Shown in pieces: positions 15,756-22,660 of a stretch of 22,660 nt of DNA. Under the pieces are notes generated by a model. It saw only the letters and a list, made by a program, of their open reading frames with translations. It made no database searches and was not told the DNA's origin. Position 1 is the first letter of the stretch. Every line of letters starts with the position of its first letter. Source of the stretch: a virus; IMG/VR virus record IMGVR_UViG_3300044939_000025, positions 1 through 22,660 of that record; one strand, written 5' to 3'. The position numbers and the translations under genes were made by a program.

Positions 15756-18017
15756 ATGAGTGATGAAATGATACACGGGCTTACGCCACAGCAGGTAGCT
15801 GAGCTACATGAGCGTATGTCTAAGCTTGACCCGGCTATAGTTAATAGCTGTGATGTGTCTTATAGGTTTAGGTCATTATTTGAATCTGAGCTTCCTGAGG
15901 GTGCATCGTGGGATGTGCGTAGGACTGCGCAATCACTAAATGTAAATAACACCGGTGGCAATGCATCAAATACGCTCATAACACAACAGACTCCATATCA
16001 ACCAGAGTTTGCAAGTCCAGATCGTCAGCAGTATCCAGTACACAGAATACTAGCTAATAGATATTGGAGGTTGTTTTTTAAGCTAGACCCAGTAATTGGT
16101 AATGCAATAGATTTGTATTCTGAACTACCATGGAGTAATTTTGAACTTACAGGTGAGGGTGTTGAAGGTGAGGTGAGACATACTTATGAGAGGATGGTAT
16201 CTGAGACACAGATACTGGCGATGCTTCCATATTTCGTACGTGAGTTTCTGGTAGTAGGTGAAGTAATCCCGCACTTGTTTTTTGATGATTCAAAGGGTAT
16301 ATTTACTTATATTTCGCTCCACAACCCTGACCAGATACAAATAATAGATACTCCATTTATTAAAATGGATCCGGTTGTACAGTTTATTCCAGATGATAAA
16401 TTGCGTGCTGTATTGCTGTCTGATGACCCGCAGTTGGTAAAGATTCGTAATAAAATGCCACCAGAGTTGTTGTCAAAATTGTACTCTAAACAGAGTATAG
16501 TTTTGTCTCCAATAAATTGTACATTTATACCTAGAAAACTACATCCATATGATACTCGTGGCACATCTATAATCAGTAGAATGTGGCGAGTTCTGATGTT
16601 AGAGGATGCAATATTTAATGCAACAATACAAACTGCAAGACGGCATGCGGCCCCATTGAAGGTTGCGAAATTAGGTAATGCTGCTACTGGATTCATACCA
16701 CCGCCAGAGCAGGAGAAGAAATTGCTGGAACTATTGGCCCAGGCTGAGCAGGACCCAAATGCGTGGCTTGTATACCATTATGGGATACAGTTTGAGACTA
16801 TCGGTACTACCGACAGGTCGCTGTCTATTGGTCGTGAGTGGGATATACTAGAACGCATTAAACTTGTCGCGCTTGGTATTAGTAAGAGCTTTTTGCACGG
16901 TGAGGTTACATACGCAAGTGCAGCTACTGGGTTACAAGTGTTTTTACAGAGACTGAAATCACTACGGATGTTTTTTGAACAAAAGTTTTTGTATCCTAAA
17001 TTCTTTAGGATAGTTGCAGAAATTAATGGTTGGATTAGGCCTAAGCCGTCCGAGATAACGCATAGATTTAGGGTAAAGCGGTCACAGCGAGAACTTATTG
17101 AAGATAATGCATATATAGTACCTAAGATAGTATGGGATAAGACTCTTGACCCACAGATAAATGACAGTCTAATTAGTGCGATGTCTGCACTAGAGAGTCT
17201 CGGTGTGAAATTCTCTAAGACTTCTAAGATGGCCGCTGTCGGATACTCCTTTGAGGAAGAGACTAAGAAAATACATCGCGAAATGGAGTTTGAGAAGCAG
17301 TTTTTGCCTACTACTAACCAGCAGCAGGGTAAAGGTGGTGGCGGAGCGCCTATGGTTGGCGGTGGAGGTGGTGGTATGCCGCCGCCACCTACTGGTGGTG
17401 GTATGGGCGAGGGTGGTGCTGATATTGGTGATACTGGAGAGGGCCAGTCCATTGGCGAACCTGCTGGTGGTGCCCCAGGTACTGGAGAAGCGGGAAGTGA
17501 GCCACCACCAGCTATTCCAGGAGCTTCAAAGAGGAGCATGAGATCTGGGGCTAAGAAGCGGGATGGTGCCCCTGGTAGATCTTCTATTGAATCATTAACA
17601 TCTAATATATGGGTAGATGATAAGTATGGTAATTGGGATGCTGAGGAAGTAGCATCACTTAAAGACTTGATAACTGAGGGGAAGACAGATTCTGCTTTTT
17701 GGCAGCAGCTTGGGATGACGCGTTCATTTAAGAAAGCGGTTTCATCTGGTGATACTAATATGATGTGGGATCTTATTGAAGATTACCTTGTTGATCACGG
17801 GTATCCAGATGTAGATATAGACGATTTGCGTACAATATTGGAAAAAGAATCAGTACTACGTGCGCCAATGGAATTTAACGCATTGAAATCGTTAGAAGAT
17901 AGAATTAATGAAAACATGTCTGATAAAGAATTTATGGATGTAGTAAAAAATATTGCAGCTGAGATTAAAAATCCTGGCCCAGTAAACACTGACAATATTC
18001 TGACTGGAATAGGGTGA
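15756..18017 (+). CDS. Portal protein (753 aa)
   Basis: This is the dodecameric head-vertex ring through which DNA enters and leaves. Recognition rests on the ordered features of large-phage portals: RQQYPVHRILANRYWRLFFK with LDPVIGNAIDLYSELPW (about 90-127); an alpha/beta core with YFVREFLVVGEVIPHLFFDD; the phrase ISLHNPDQIQIIDTPF; the RRHAAPLKVAKLGNA segment (about 297-311); a helical stem region with LVALGISKSFLHGE; and EFEKQFLP near 515. Residues about 525-590 are a Gly/Pro-rich linker, then a folded C-terminal domain (about 600-753) that most portals lack. No good Shine-Dalgarno precedes ATG 15756; a second in-frame ATG lies at 15768. It is flanked by terminase and protease genes, the standard order. 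Confidence is high for portal; the function of the C-terminal domain is unknown. Confidence 0.9.
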   Translation: MSDEMIHGLTPQQVAELHERMSKLDPAIVNSCDVSYRFRSLFESELPEGASWDVRRTAQSLNVNNTGGNASNTLITQQTPYQPEFASPDRQQYPVHRILANRYWRLFFKLDPVIGNAIDLYSELPWSNFELTGEGVEGEVRHTYERMVSETQILAMLPYFVREFLVVGEVIPHLFFDDSKGIFTYISLHNPDQIQIIDTPFIKMDPVVQFIPDDKLRAVLLSDDPQLVKIRNKMPPELLSKLYSKQSIVLSPINCTFIPRKLHPYDTRGTSIISRMWRVLMLEDAIFNATIQTARRHAAPLKVAKLGNAATGFIPPPEQEKKLLELLAQAEQDPNAWLVYHYGIQFETIGTTDRSLSIGREWDILERIKLVALGISKSFLHGEVTYASAATGLQVFLQRLKSLRMFFEQKFLYPKFFRIVAEINGWIRPKPSEITHRFRVKRSQRELIEDNAYIVPKIVWDKTLDPQINDSLISAMSALESLGVKFSKTSKMAAVGYSFEEETKKIHREMEFEKQFLPTTNQQQGKGGGGAPMVGGGGGGMPPPPTGGGMGEGGADIGDTGEGQSIGEPAGGAPGTGEAGSEPPPAIPGASKRSMRSGAKKRDGAPGRSSIESLTSNIWVDDKYGNWDAEEVASLKDLITEGKTDSAFWQQLGMTRSFKKAVSSGDTNMMWDLIEDYLVDHGYPDVDIDDLRTILEKESVLRAPMEFNALKSLEDRINENMSDKEFMDVVKNIAAEIKNPGPVNTDNILTGIG

Positions 18018-18050
18018 TGCTGGACAGTAATTGGCATTAATTATTTATGC

Positions 18051-18055
18051 AGAGG
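18051..18055 (+). promoter_or_regulatory. Ribosome binding site deciding the start at 18064
   Basis: AGAGG lies eight bases before ATG 18064, whereas the alternative in-frame start at 18031 has no purine-rich site at the right distance. This favours a 66-residue protein beginning MFVKYGKAF. Confidence 0.6.
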
Positions 18056-18063
18056 TATTTAGC

Positions 18064-18264
18064 ATGTTTGTAAAGTATGGTAAGGCATTTGTGTTGGGCG
18101 TAGTAGATCCGCTTAATGGCAATCGTTCTAATGGCGACAGCACAGATGAAACTGATGTTAAATGTGACGTTGATGCTGATGCCACTAATTGTGGCATAAA
18201 TTCTACGAATGTGAAAATGGTAAATCATTTACCAGATGGGAATGTAGAGCCTGGGTCTGAATAA
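18064..18264 (+). CDS. Small hypothetical protein between portal and protease (66 aa)
   Basis: From ATG 18064 the N-terminus reads MFVKYGKAFVLGVVDP, likely two short strands; the remaining 50 residues are Asn/Asp-rich and probably disordered (GNRSNGDSTDETDV) with two cysteines. The 46-base gap before it and the 13-base gap after it keep it in the operon. The product is unknown. A tiny head-assembly or scaffold cofactor is possible given its neighbours, but nothing in the sequence shows this. It could also be an unimportant filler gene; length and composition make the coding call only moderately secure. Confidence 0.6.
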   Translation: MFVKYGKAFVLGVVDPLNGNRSNGDSTDETDVKCDVDADATNCGINSTNVKMVNHLPDGNVEPGSE

Positions 18265-18277
18265 TAGGGATATTAAA

Positions 18278-20872
18278 ATGGGATTTTGGAAGACTGCTAA
18301 AATTCCACTTGAATGGATTGCTGAGGCAGAATACGATGCCGATTCGCAGTCATTACGTTTCTTGAAGAATGCATCAAAGGAGTCCCATTATAAGGAGGCA
18401 GCTAAGGGGAGTATTAAGATACAGGATATATTGAATATCACGGCTGATAAATATAATATATCAAATAATCCTAAGGATTACCTATATGAAGTAGTTAGGG
18501 CCGTGACTGCAGAGGTACCTAACGAAAATGGCGATGCTTTCCCACGTAATGAATTGTTGCGTTTTGACCATCAGCGTAATGCTGCAGTTTTCCAGACATT
18601 TATAGGTAAGCCTCACCATATTAATCATAAGGCTGACAACCCTAAGACAGCACGTGGTGTGGTTATAGATGCATACTATAACGATAAGTCGCCGCCGTTG
18701 GAGCAGTGCCCTAGCTGTGGTACTAAGACTGCTGCACGTGAAAATAGGGATGATGAGACTGGTATATATTGTAAGAAGTGTGGCACTGTAGTTAAGGATG
18801 AATTTGTTGAACTTTTACTAGCCATTGACACGAAGAAAGACCCTACGTTTGCTCATGGCGTTAAAACCGGGGCATTAGATGGGCTGTCGATGGGATGTAC
18901 TGCTGGCTATACTGACTGTAGTATATGTGGTAATAGGGCCAGATCTGCGTCACAATTTTGTGAGCACATACGCGGCAGTAACAAGAAGAAGCAGTATAAG
19001 ACCGCATCAGGTAGCATGAAAATGTCTTTCGAGAAGTGCGGTGAGGTTGAATTTACAGAAATTTCACGTGTAGATCAGCCAGCTGATCCAACAGCAAGGC
19101 AGAAGGAATTGCTCGAGGTAGCACCAGCTAGTCTGCAGCTAGAATCAGAGAATTTAATTCTAGCCAATAGGATATCTAAATTGGAGGCGGCTGTTGCGAA
19201 GTATGCGCAGGCTGTTGGCGCTGGCGCTGAGCCTACTGATAAAGAAGATATTTTAAATGAACTTGAGTCAATTAAGGACATGCACCCTGCTCTATATCTG
19301 AAGTTAAAGCAGAAGCTCGACCCTAACTATACTAATGGTGCGATGTCTATTGACGAGTACACAGAGAAAAAATTAGATAGCCAGGGCGATGTTTCGCCTG
19401 CTGAAATAGGTATACTTAGTGATACAGCTTCTCCAGCCCCGGCAGAGGTGGCTAGAAGCGCTGTTTTGAAAAACATTGAGGCTGATATTGACAAAATTGA
19501 GGAGCAGACTGTGGGTACCAACTTGATGTTTAAGAATGCATATAATGATGTTGAAGTCACTGTTACAAATGCTGGTAATGTGACTGTAGGTACAAAGCGT
19601 GGTAGTCTTTTCCTTATCAGGCCTAAGGATAAGCCCACTGATAGGGAGTCTGCAAAGAAGATAGCTGTTGAAGTGTTAACTAGCATAGCATCTCGTGGTC
19701 TTGTAGAGACTATGGAGAAGTACAATGCTATTGCATCACCACGCATTGGCCAGGTATTAGAGTTCCATGTTGAAGATTTCGCCGGTGGTCGTAGCGAAGG
19801 TGACAAGAAGCCATCAATTGAAGGTGGCGATGATGATATGTCTGGCGACATGCGTGGTAAGCCAGCTGGTAGTACGTTGGATGATGAGCATTCTGATCGC
19901 GCAGAGAAGCGTAAGAAGAGAGATTTGAGTGATTCTACTCTTGATGACGCCGTTCGTGATAATGCTGAACAGCCAACTGGTATGAAGCCGTTGGCCGGTG
20001 AGGAACATGCAGATAATGAAGGGCATGGTAAGGCGCCCAAGTCCACGCTTGAAGATCTACATTTAGATTTTTCTCATAGTAAGTCGAAGTCTAAGACCGC
20101 GCAGATGGCTGCTGAAGATGATATTGTTGATTCTTCAGATCTAGAAGATGAGCCATTTGAACTAATACCAGATGATTATGATCCGCTGTCACAGGATGGC
20201 TCAGCAGAGCTTGATATGCAGGCATCTGCACGTGAGGCTGCGTTAGGCCTAAAGGTTAAGGCTGCAGTCACTGATTTAGCTAAGAAGCATGTTGCGCGAG
20301 TTGAGAAGCTATATAAGTCGCGTCTTGCTAATATTAAGTCTGAGGTATTTGAGTCACTAAAGTCTAAATTTGCTAGGGCATTAAAGCTAGCCGCTAAGCG
20401 TCAGGCATTGAACCTAGAGTCTAGCCCTATGAAGGCTCGTATGTTTGATGTGTTGACGTCAGAATTAGACCTTGGGGGCGATGAATTTTATCCTGGCATG
20501 GATCCAGTTACTGCCTCTACATTAATAGAGGCTACTGCAGATGGATTTGAGGCGACTGCCTCGTCTATGGTTGATAGAGCTGCAGAGCTGGTTGCCATGA
20601 GTGATGAAGCATTTGATGCGTTAGAAAATGACGTTAAGCATTTGCAACCAGTTGGCATTAGTGTTCAGGCATTGCGGCAGGCTAAGAATGAGCCTAGCCA
20701 GGCGGTGCGTAAGGCTGCAGTGGAAGGTAATCTACCAATAAATCCATCTGCATCCTTTAGTGACTCTGATGTAGATGATACTGTTCCCGTAAACAACAGT
20801 AGAAGAAACATTAGAGCAGCTTTAGGTAATACTATGGTTAGTAGAACCGCAAGCAAATTTTTTAATAAGTAG
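18278..20872 (+). CDS. Prohead protease fused to long scaffold-like C-terminus (864 aa)
   Basis: Residues about 65-275 match the capsid-maturation protease pattern of large phages: VTAEVPNENGDAFPRNELL (76-94), then FIGKPHHINHKADNPKTARG (108-127), then GALDGLSMGC (198-207), then EISRVDQPADP (261-271). By analogy with the herpesvirus-type fold, H113, H114 or H117 and S204 would be catalytic; the exact residues are inferred. Two cysteine modules are inserted: C144-x2-C147-x17-C165-x2-C168, and C214-x2-C217-x10-C228-x-H230. The C-terminal 580 residues contain coiled-coil-like helices, a strand-rich segment, a disordered part with three STLDD-type motifs, and a helical end resembling scaffold or core protein. 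SD AGGGAT sits at 18266. The protein would process scaffold and possibly capsid protein. A single protease-scaffold gene is plausible but unproven. Confidence 0.85.
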   Translation: MGFWKTAKIPLEWIAEAEYDADSQSLRFLKNASKESHYKEAAKGSIKIQDILNITADKYNISNNPKDYLYEVVRAVTAEVPNENGDAFPRNELLRFDHQRNAAVFQTFIGKPHHINHKADNPKTARGVVIDAYYNDKSPPLEQCPSCGTKTAARENRDDETGIYCKKCGTVVKDEFVELLLAIDTKKDPTFAHGVKTGALDGLSMGCTAGYTDCSICGNRARSASQFCEHIRGSNKKKQYKTASGSMKMSFEKCGEVEFTEISRVDQPADPTARQKELLEVAPASLQLESENLILANRISKLEAAVAKYAQAVGAGAEPTDKEDILNELESIKDMHPALYLKLKQKLDPNYTNGAMSIDEYTEKKLDSQGDVSPAEIGILSDTASPAPAEVARSAVLKNIEADIDKIEEQTVGTNLMFKNAYNDVEVTVTNAGNVTVGTKRGSLFLIRPKDKPTDRESAKKIAVEVLTSIASRGLVETMEKYNAIASPRIGQVLEFHVEDFAGGRSEGDKKPSIEGGDDDMSGDMRGKPAGSTLDDEHSDRAEKRKKRDLSDSTLDDAVRDNAEQPTGMKPLAGEEHADNEGHGKAPKSTLEDLHLDFSHSKSKSKTAQMAAEDDIVDSSDLEDEPFELIPDDYDPLSQDGSAELDMQASAREAALGLKVKAAVTDLAKKHVARVEKLYKSRLANIKSEVFESLKSKFARALKLAAKRQALNLESSPMKARMFDVLTSELDLGGDEFYPGMDPVTASTLIEATADGFEATASSMVDRAAELVAMSDEAFDALENDVKHLQPVGISVQALRQAKNEPSQAVRKAAVEGNLPINPSASFSDSDVDDTVPVNNSRRNIRAALGNTMVSRTASKFFNK
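19871..20056 (+). repeat. Three STLDD-type peptide motifs in the protease-scaffold protein
   Basis: STLDD occurs at 19871-19885 and 19934-19948 and as STLED at 20042-20056, starting 21 and 36 residues apart in an acidic and Lys/Arg-rich disordered stretch (residues 532-593). Codons differ between copies, so the peptide rather than the DNA is kept. This could be a repeated docking motif. Confidence 0.65.
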
Positions 20873-20900
20873 CCCTTGGAAAGTTTAGGAGACGAAACAG

Positions 20901-21686
20901 ATGGGTTCAGTTGGACTTGGTAATAACGCACTATTAGGCGCATTTTCGAATAAGATCTTCCGTGAAGGACTAGATCTTACTCGCTCACAGATCCGCGAGA
21001 ATCTAGGCGTGTTCGTTGCAGATCCTACGGCAACGTTTCTGCAGGGCATGCTTGTAATGCGGAACTCGGCGGGCCTTGTAGTTCCATCAAATGGGCTTGA
21101 TGTCCTTGGCGTTGCTAAGTGGAACCACGCTACCTCACTTCTTGCGGTTGAGGTTGATGAGGCGATTGTTCTCACTGGTACTAACCCGTCCTCACTAAAG
21201 CGCGGCAATGTATCGAATCTGCGTGTAGCAAGCGCACCTGCTGGCGGTGGTACGGTTTACACAGTGGGCACTGACTATACGTTTAGTGGTCCGAACGGTA
21301 CTGTGACACGTGTCGCTGCTGGTGGAATCACTAGCGGCTCTACTGTGTATGTAACCTATACGTTCGTTATTCCAACTCAGGATTTGTACCAGACTCAGGG
21401 TGTGAATTTCTGGAACAATCTTGACGAGGTTTCACAGGCTGATGGTCGTGTGACTGTGATTACAGACTCAGAGCTACTGTTTACAACTCAGTATGACACT
21501 TCTCGCGTCTATACGCTAACTGGCGCCACTAGCAACCTGTATGCATCCACAGCCGCTGGCAAAGAGGGATTGTTTACTACTGATCCTGCTGGTGGTGCGA
21601 AGTTCGTTGGGCGCGTGATGCAGGTCCCGACGGCATCAGATCCGTATCTGGGTGTGAGACTGTTCAAGTCAGCTATTGCAGCTTAA
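20901..21686 (+). CDS. Beta-rich abundant head protein, probable decoration protein (261 aa)
   Basis: A strong Shine-Dalgarno, AGGAGA at 20887-20892, sits eight bases before ATG 20901. An N-terminal helix-like part is followed by FLQGMLVMRNSAGLVV and LDVLGVAKWNH (about 47-76), a layout typical of small head-stabilising or decoration proteins. Residues about 105-155 contain VGTDYTFSGPNGTVTRVAAG and STVYVTYTF, a beta-sandwich pattern seen in several phage head and tail proteins. Arginine codons are almost all CGN (one AGA, no AGG), and isoleucine uses ATC/ATT, unlike the upstream genes; this suggests high expression. It sits directly before the major capsid gene with a 20-base gap. The exact position on the capsid is inferred. 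A minor capsid or tail-tube-like role cannot be excluded. Confidence 0.65.
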   Translation: MGSVGLGNNALLGAFSNKIFREGLDLTRSQIRENLGVFVADPTATFLQGMLVMRNSAGLVVPSNGLDVLGVAKWNHATSLLAVEVDEAIVLTGTNPSSLKRGNVSNLRVASAPAGGGTVYTVGTDYTFSGPNGTVTRVAAGGITSGSTVYVTYTFVIPTQDLYQTQGVNFWNNLDEVSQADGRVTVITDSELLFTTQYDTSRVYTLTGATSNLYASTAAGKEGLFTTDPAGGAKFVGRVMQVPTASDPYLGVRLFKSAIAA

Positions 21687-21706
21687 TATGATTGGAGATA
21701 AGTAAA

Positions 21707-22660
21707 ATGGGTGTTATCAATCCTTATCGGCAAATAAAGAACGCGTCAGTGCAGAAGGCTCATCCTGCCCTTGCTACTACAACAAAGGTCAAGGTTTCCA
21801 ATAAGGAGACCGAGGCCATGGTTGATGATAAGGGCAATTTTAATCCGCCTTCATTTGGGGGGTACACGGATGCTGGCCACGCAGACATTCGTGCGGCACT
21901 TGGTAATCCCAAGTCAAGAATGTTTGATGCGTCTGGCGAGCTTAATGCATACGATAAGAAGGATGCCCTGCAGCAGATCGCGTATCTGTTGAATAACGTT
22001 ACTAAGAAGACTGCAGGCTCGCTCTATCGCGAACCGTCGCCTCTAAAGGCAGAGGAGCGGCGTAAGATTCTTGCTGCTGCGTTGCGTGACCCTACTGGTG
22101 AGGGTTTTGCAATTGTAGGACAGGAGCTGCTCCTCCCCATTAAGGACATTATTGACTATGAGGGATGGGCCCGTAAGATACTACGGGTGCGTCCACTAGC
22201 CCAGGGCGAATTGTTCCGTGTTGCGAAGGACGTTCGCGCCACGGCCTGGGTAATTGGTCAGGATGGCCAGGGTATTGAATCTCGGCTAAGCGGCAAGTAT
22301 GTCATGCCGTCAGAGTTCAAGATCGCCTCGTTCCCCACTGTTGACATCGAGGACATCTATCAGATGAACTTCGATGTCCTAGACCGTGCGCAGGACACGG
22401 CGCGTCAGGAAATTGAGCTTGAGGAAGACAAGCGGTGCCTAGCACTACTTGATCGTGCTGCAACCACCGTCAATGCTGATACCATTTTCTCAACGCTTGG
22501 TGTTGCGGCTCTTGAAGATATACGGTATCAGGTTGAGCGTCACCGCCTTGTTGTCGACAAGTTCCTCATCAACCGTCGTGAGCTAACTGACCTTGTCAAG
22601 ACGTCAGTTGGTCTGAACGGCTCGCAGACTGTTGACCCAGTGACACAGCGTGAGCTGATT
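21707..22660 (+). CDS. Major capsid protein, 5' 318 codons (runs off window)
   Basis: The frame is open from ATG 21707 to the last base. GGAGA at 21694-21698 precedes the ATG. This HK97-fold capsid protein builds the phage head. The folded region starts near residue 138 with GQELLLPIKDII, then YEGWARKILRVRPLAQGELF (151-170), a signature arrangement of the N-terminal arm and E-loop of large-phage capsid proteins. Helices follow at about 220-300 (for example RQEIELEEDKRCLALLDRAA). Residues 1-137 are an unusually long N-terminal extension that could be a scaffold-like delta domain removed by the protease. Codon use is biased to CGT/CGG and ATC/ATT with no AGG, as for an abundant protein. The C-terminus is beyond the window, so total length is unknown. 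Confidence 0.88.
   Translation, partial: MGVINPYRQIKNASVQKAHPALATTTKVKVSNKETEAMVDDKGNFNPPSFGGYTDAGHADIRAALGNPKSRMFDASGELNAYDKKDALQQIAYLLNNVTKKTAGSLYREPSPLKAEERRKILAAALRDPTGEGFAIVGQELLLPIKDIIDYEGWARKILRVRPLAQGELFRVAKDVRATAWVIGQDGQGIESRLSGKYVMPSEFKIASFPTVDIEDIYQMNFDVLDRAQDTARQEIELEEDKRCLALLDRAATTVNADTIFSTLGVAALEDIRYQVERHRLVVDKFLINRRELTDLVKTSVGLNGSQTVDPVTQRELI

Noticed and set aside
17329-17420. G-rich stretch that could form a two-tier G-quadruplex
   Set aside because: Explained by glycine codons (GGT/GGC/GGA) in the portal linker; only GG runs are present, so stability is doubtful.
16778-17539. Minus-strand open frame (253 codons) opposite the portal gene
   Set aside because: Antisense of the Gly-rich linker appears as a Pro-rich protein; portal on the plus strand is firm.
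19327-20046. Minus-strand open frame (239 codons) opposite the protease-scaffold gene
   Set aside because: Ser/Leu-rich shadow with no start signals; plus-strand gene is supported by catalytic motifs.
1-22660. tRNA genes, insertion sequences, integrase or attachment sites
   Set aside because: Nearly all bases are in plus-strand phage genes; no cloverleaf-like gap, transposase or terminal repeats were seen.

Overview
This window looks like the left part of the head-assembly module of a tailed double-stranded DNA bacteriophage, probably one with a large genome. Five genes can be recognised: the large terminase subunit (13105-15135), the portal protein (15756-18017), a prohead protease fused to a long scaffold-like tail (18278-20872), a beta-rich abundant head protein that may be a decoration protein (20901-21686), and the major capsid protein, whose gene runs off the right end (21707-22660+). 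All genes are on the plus strand. They are separated by 0-50 bases or overlap by 1-4 bases, and several have Shine-Dalgarno sequences, so the arrangement looks like one long late operon in a bacterial host. The host cannot be named. Composition is moderately AT-rich, with heavy use of ATA and AGG codons outside the two capsid genes at the right end.

Left block (1-8504). The tail end of an upstream gene (1-84) is followed by a 110-base leader. Then come two small proteins, an 871-residue mosaic protein and a 1691-residue protein. The last two carry N-terminal or internal zinc-binding cysteine clusters, long acidic or low-complexity stretches, coiled-coil-like segments and internal repeats. None has a function I can name. 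Their size, charge and position beside head genes suggest internal head, core or scaffold-like virion proteins (inference).

Middle block (8505-13104). A 51-base gap holds a 9-bp inverted repeat and a sequence motif found again before another gene. It is followed by a small protein distantly like the one at 505-783, then a C2H2-plus-helix protein that is my best candidate for the small terminase subunit. Next are a clear DUF192-family protein, an unknown 288-residue protein, and a 638-residue protein with a remarkable proline/glutamine repeat domain.

Right block (13105-22660). The order is terminase large subunit, a small acidic protein, portal, a 66-residue protein, protease-scaffold, beta-rich head protein, major capsid protein. 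This is the canonical packaging-portal-protease-capsid order. The expected workflow is that portal, scaffold/protease and capsid protein build a prohead. The protease then matures it, and the terminase, with the candidate small subunit choosing the DNA, fills it through the portal. The last two genes switch sharply to CGT/CGC and ATC/ATT codons, as expected for the most abundant virion proteins.

The most unusual points are: the DUF192 protein inside a head operon; zinc-binding motifs in five of the window's proteins, including both terminase candidates and the protease; pairs of large repeat-bearing unknown proteins upstream of the terminase; and small acidic motifs repeated three times in two different head proteins. 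No RNA genes, insertion sequences, CRISPR arrays or clear Rho-independent terminators were seen.
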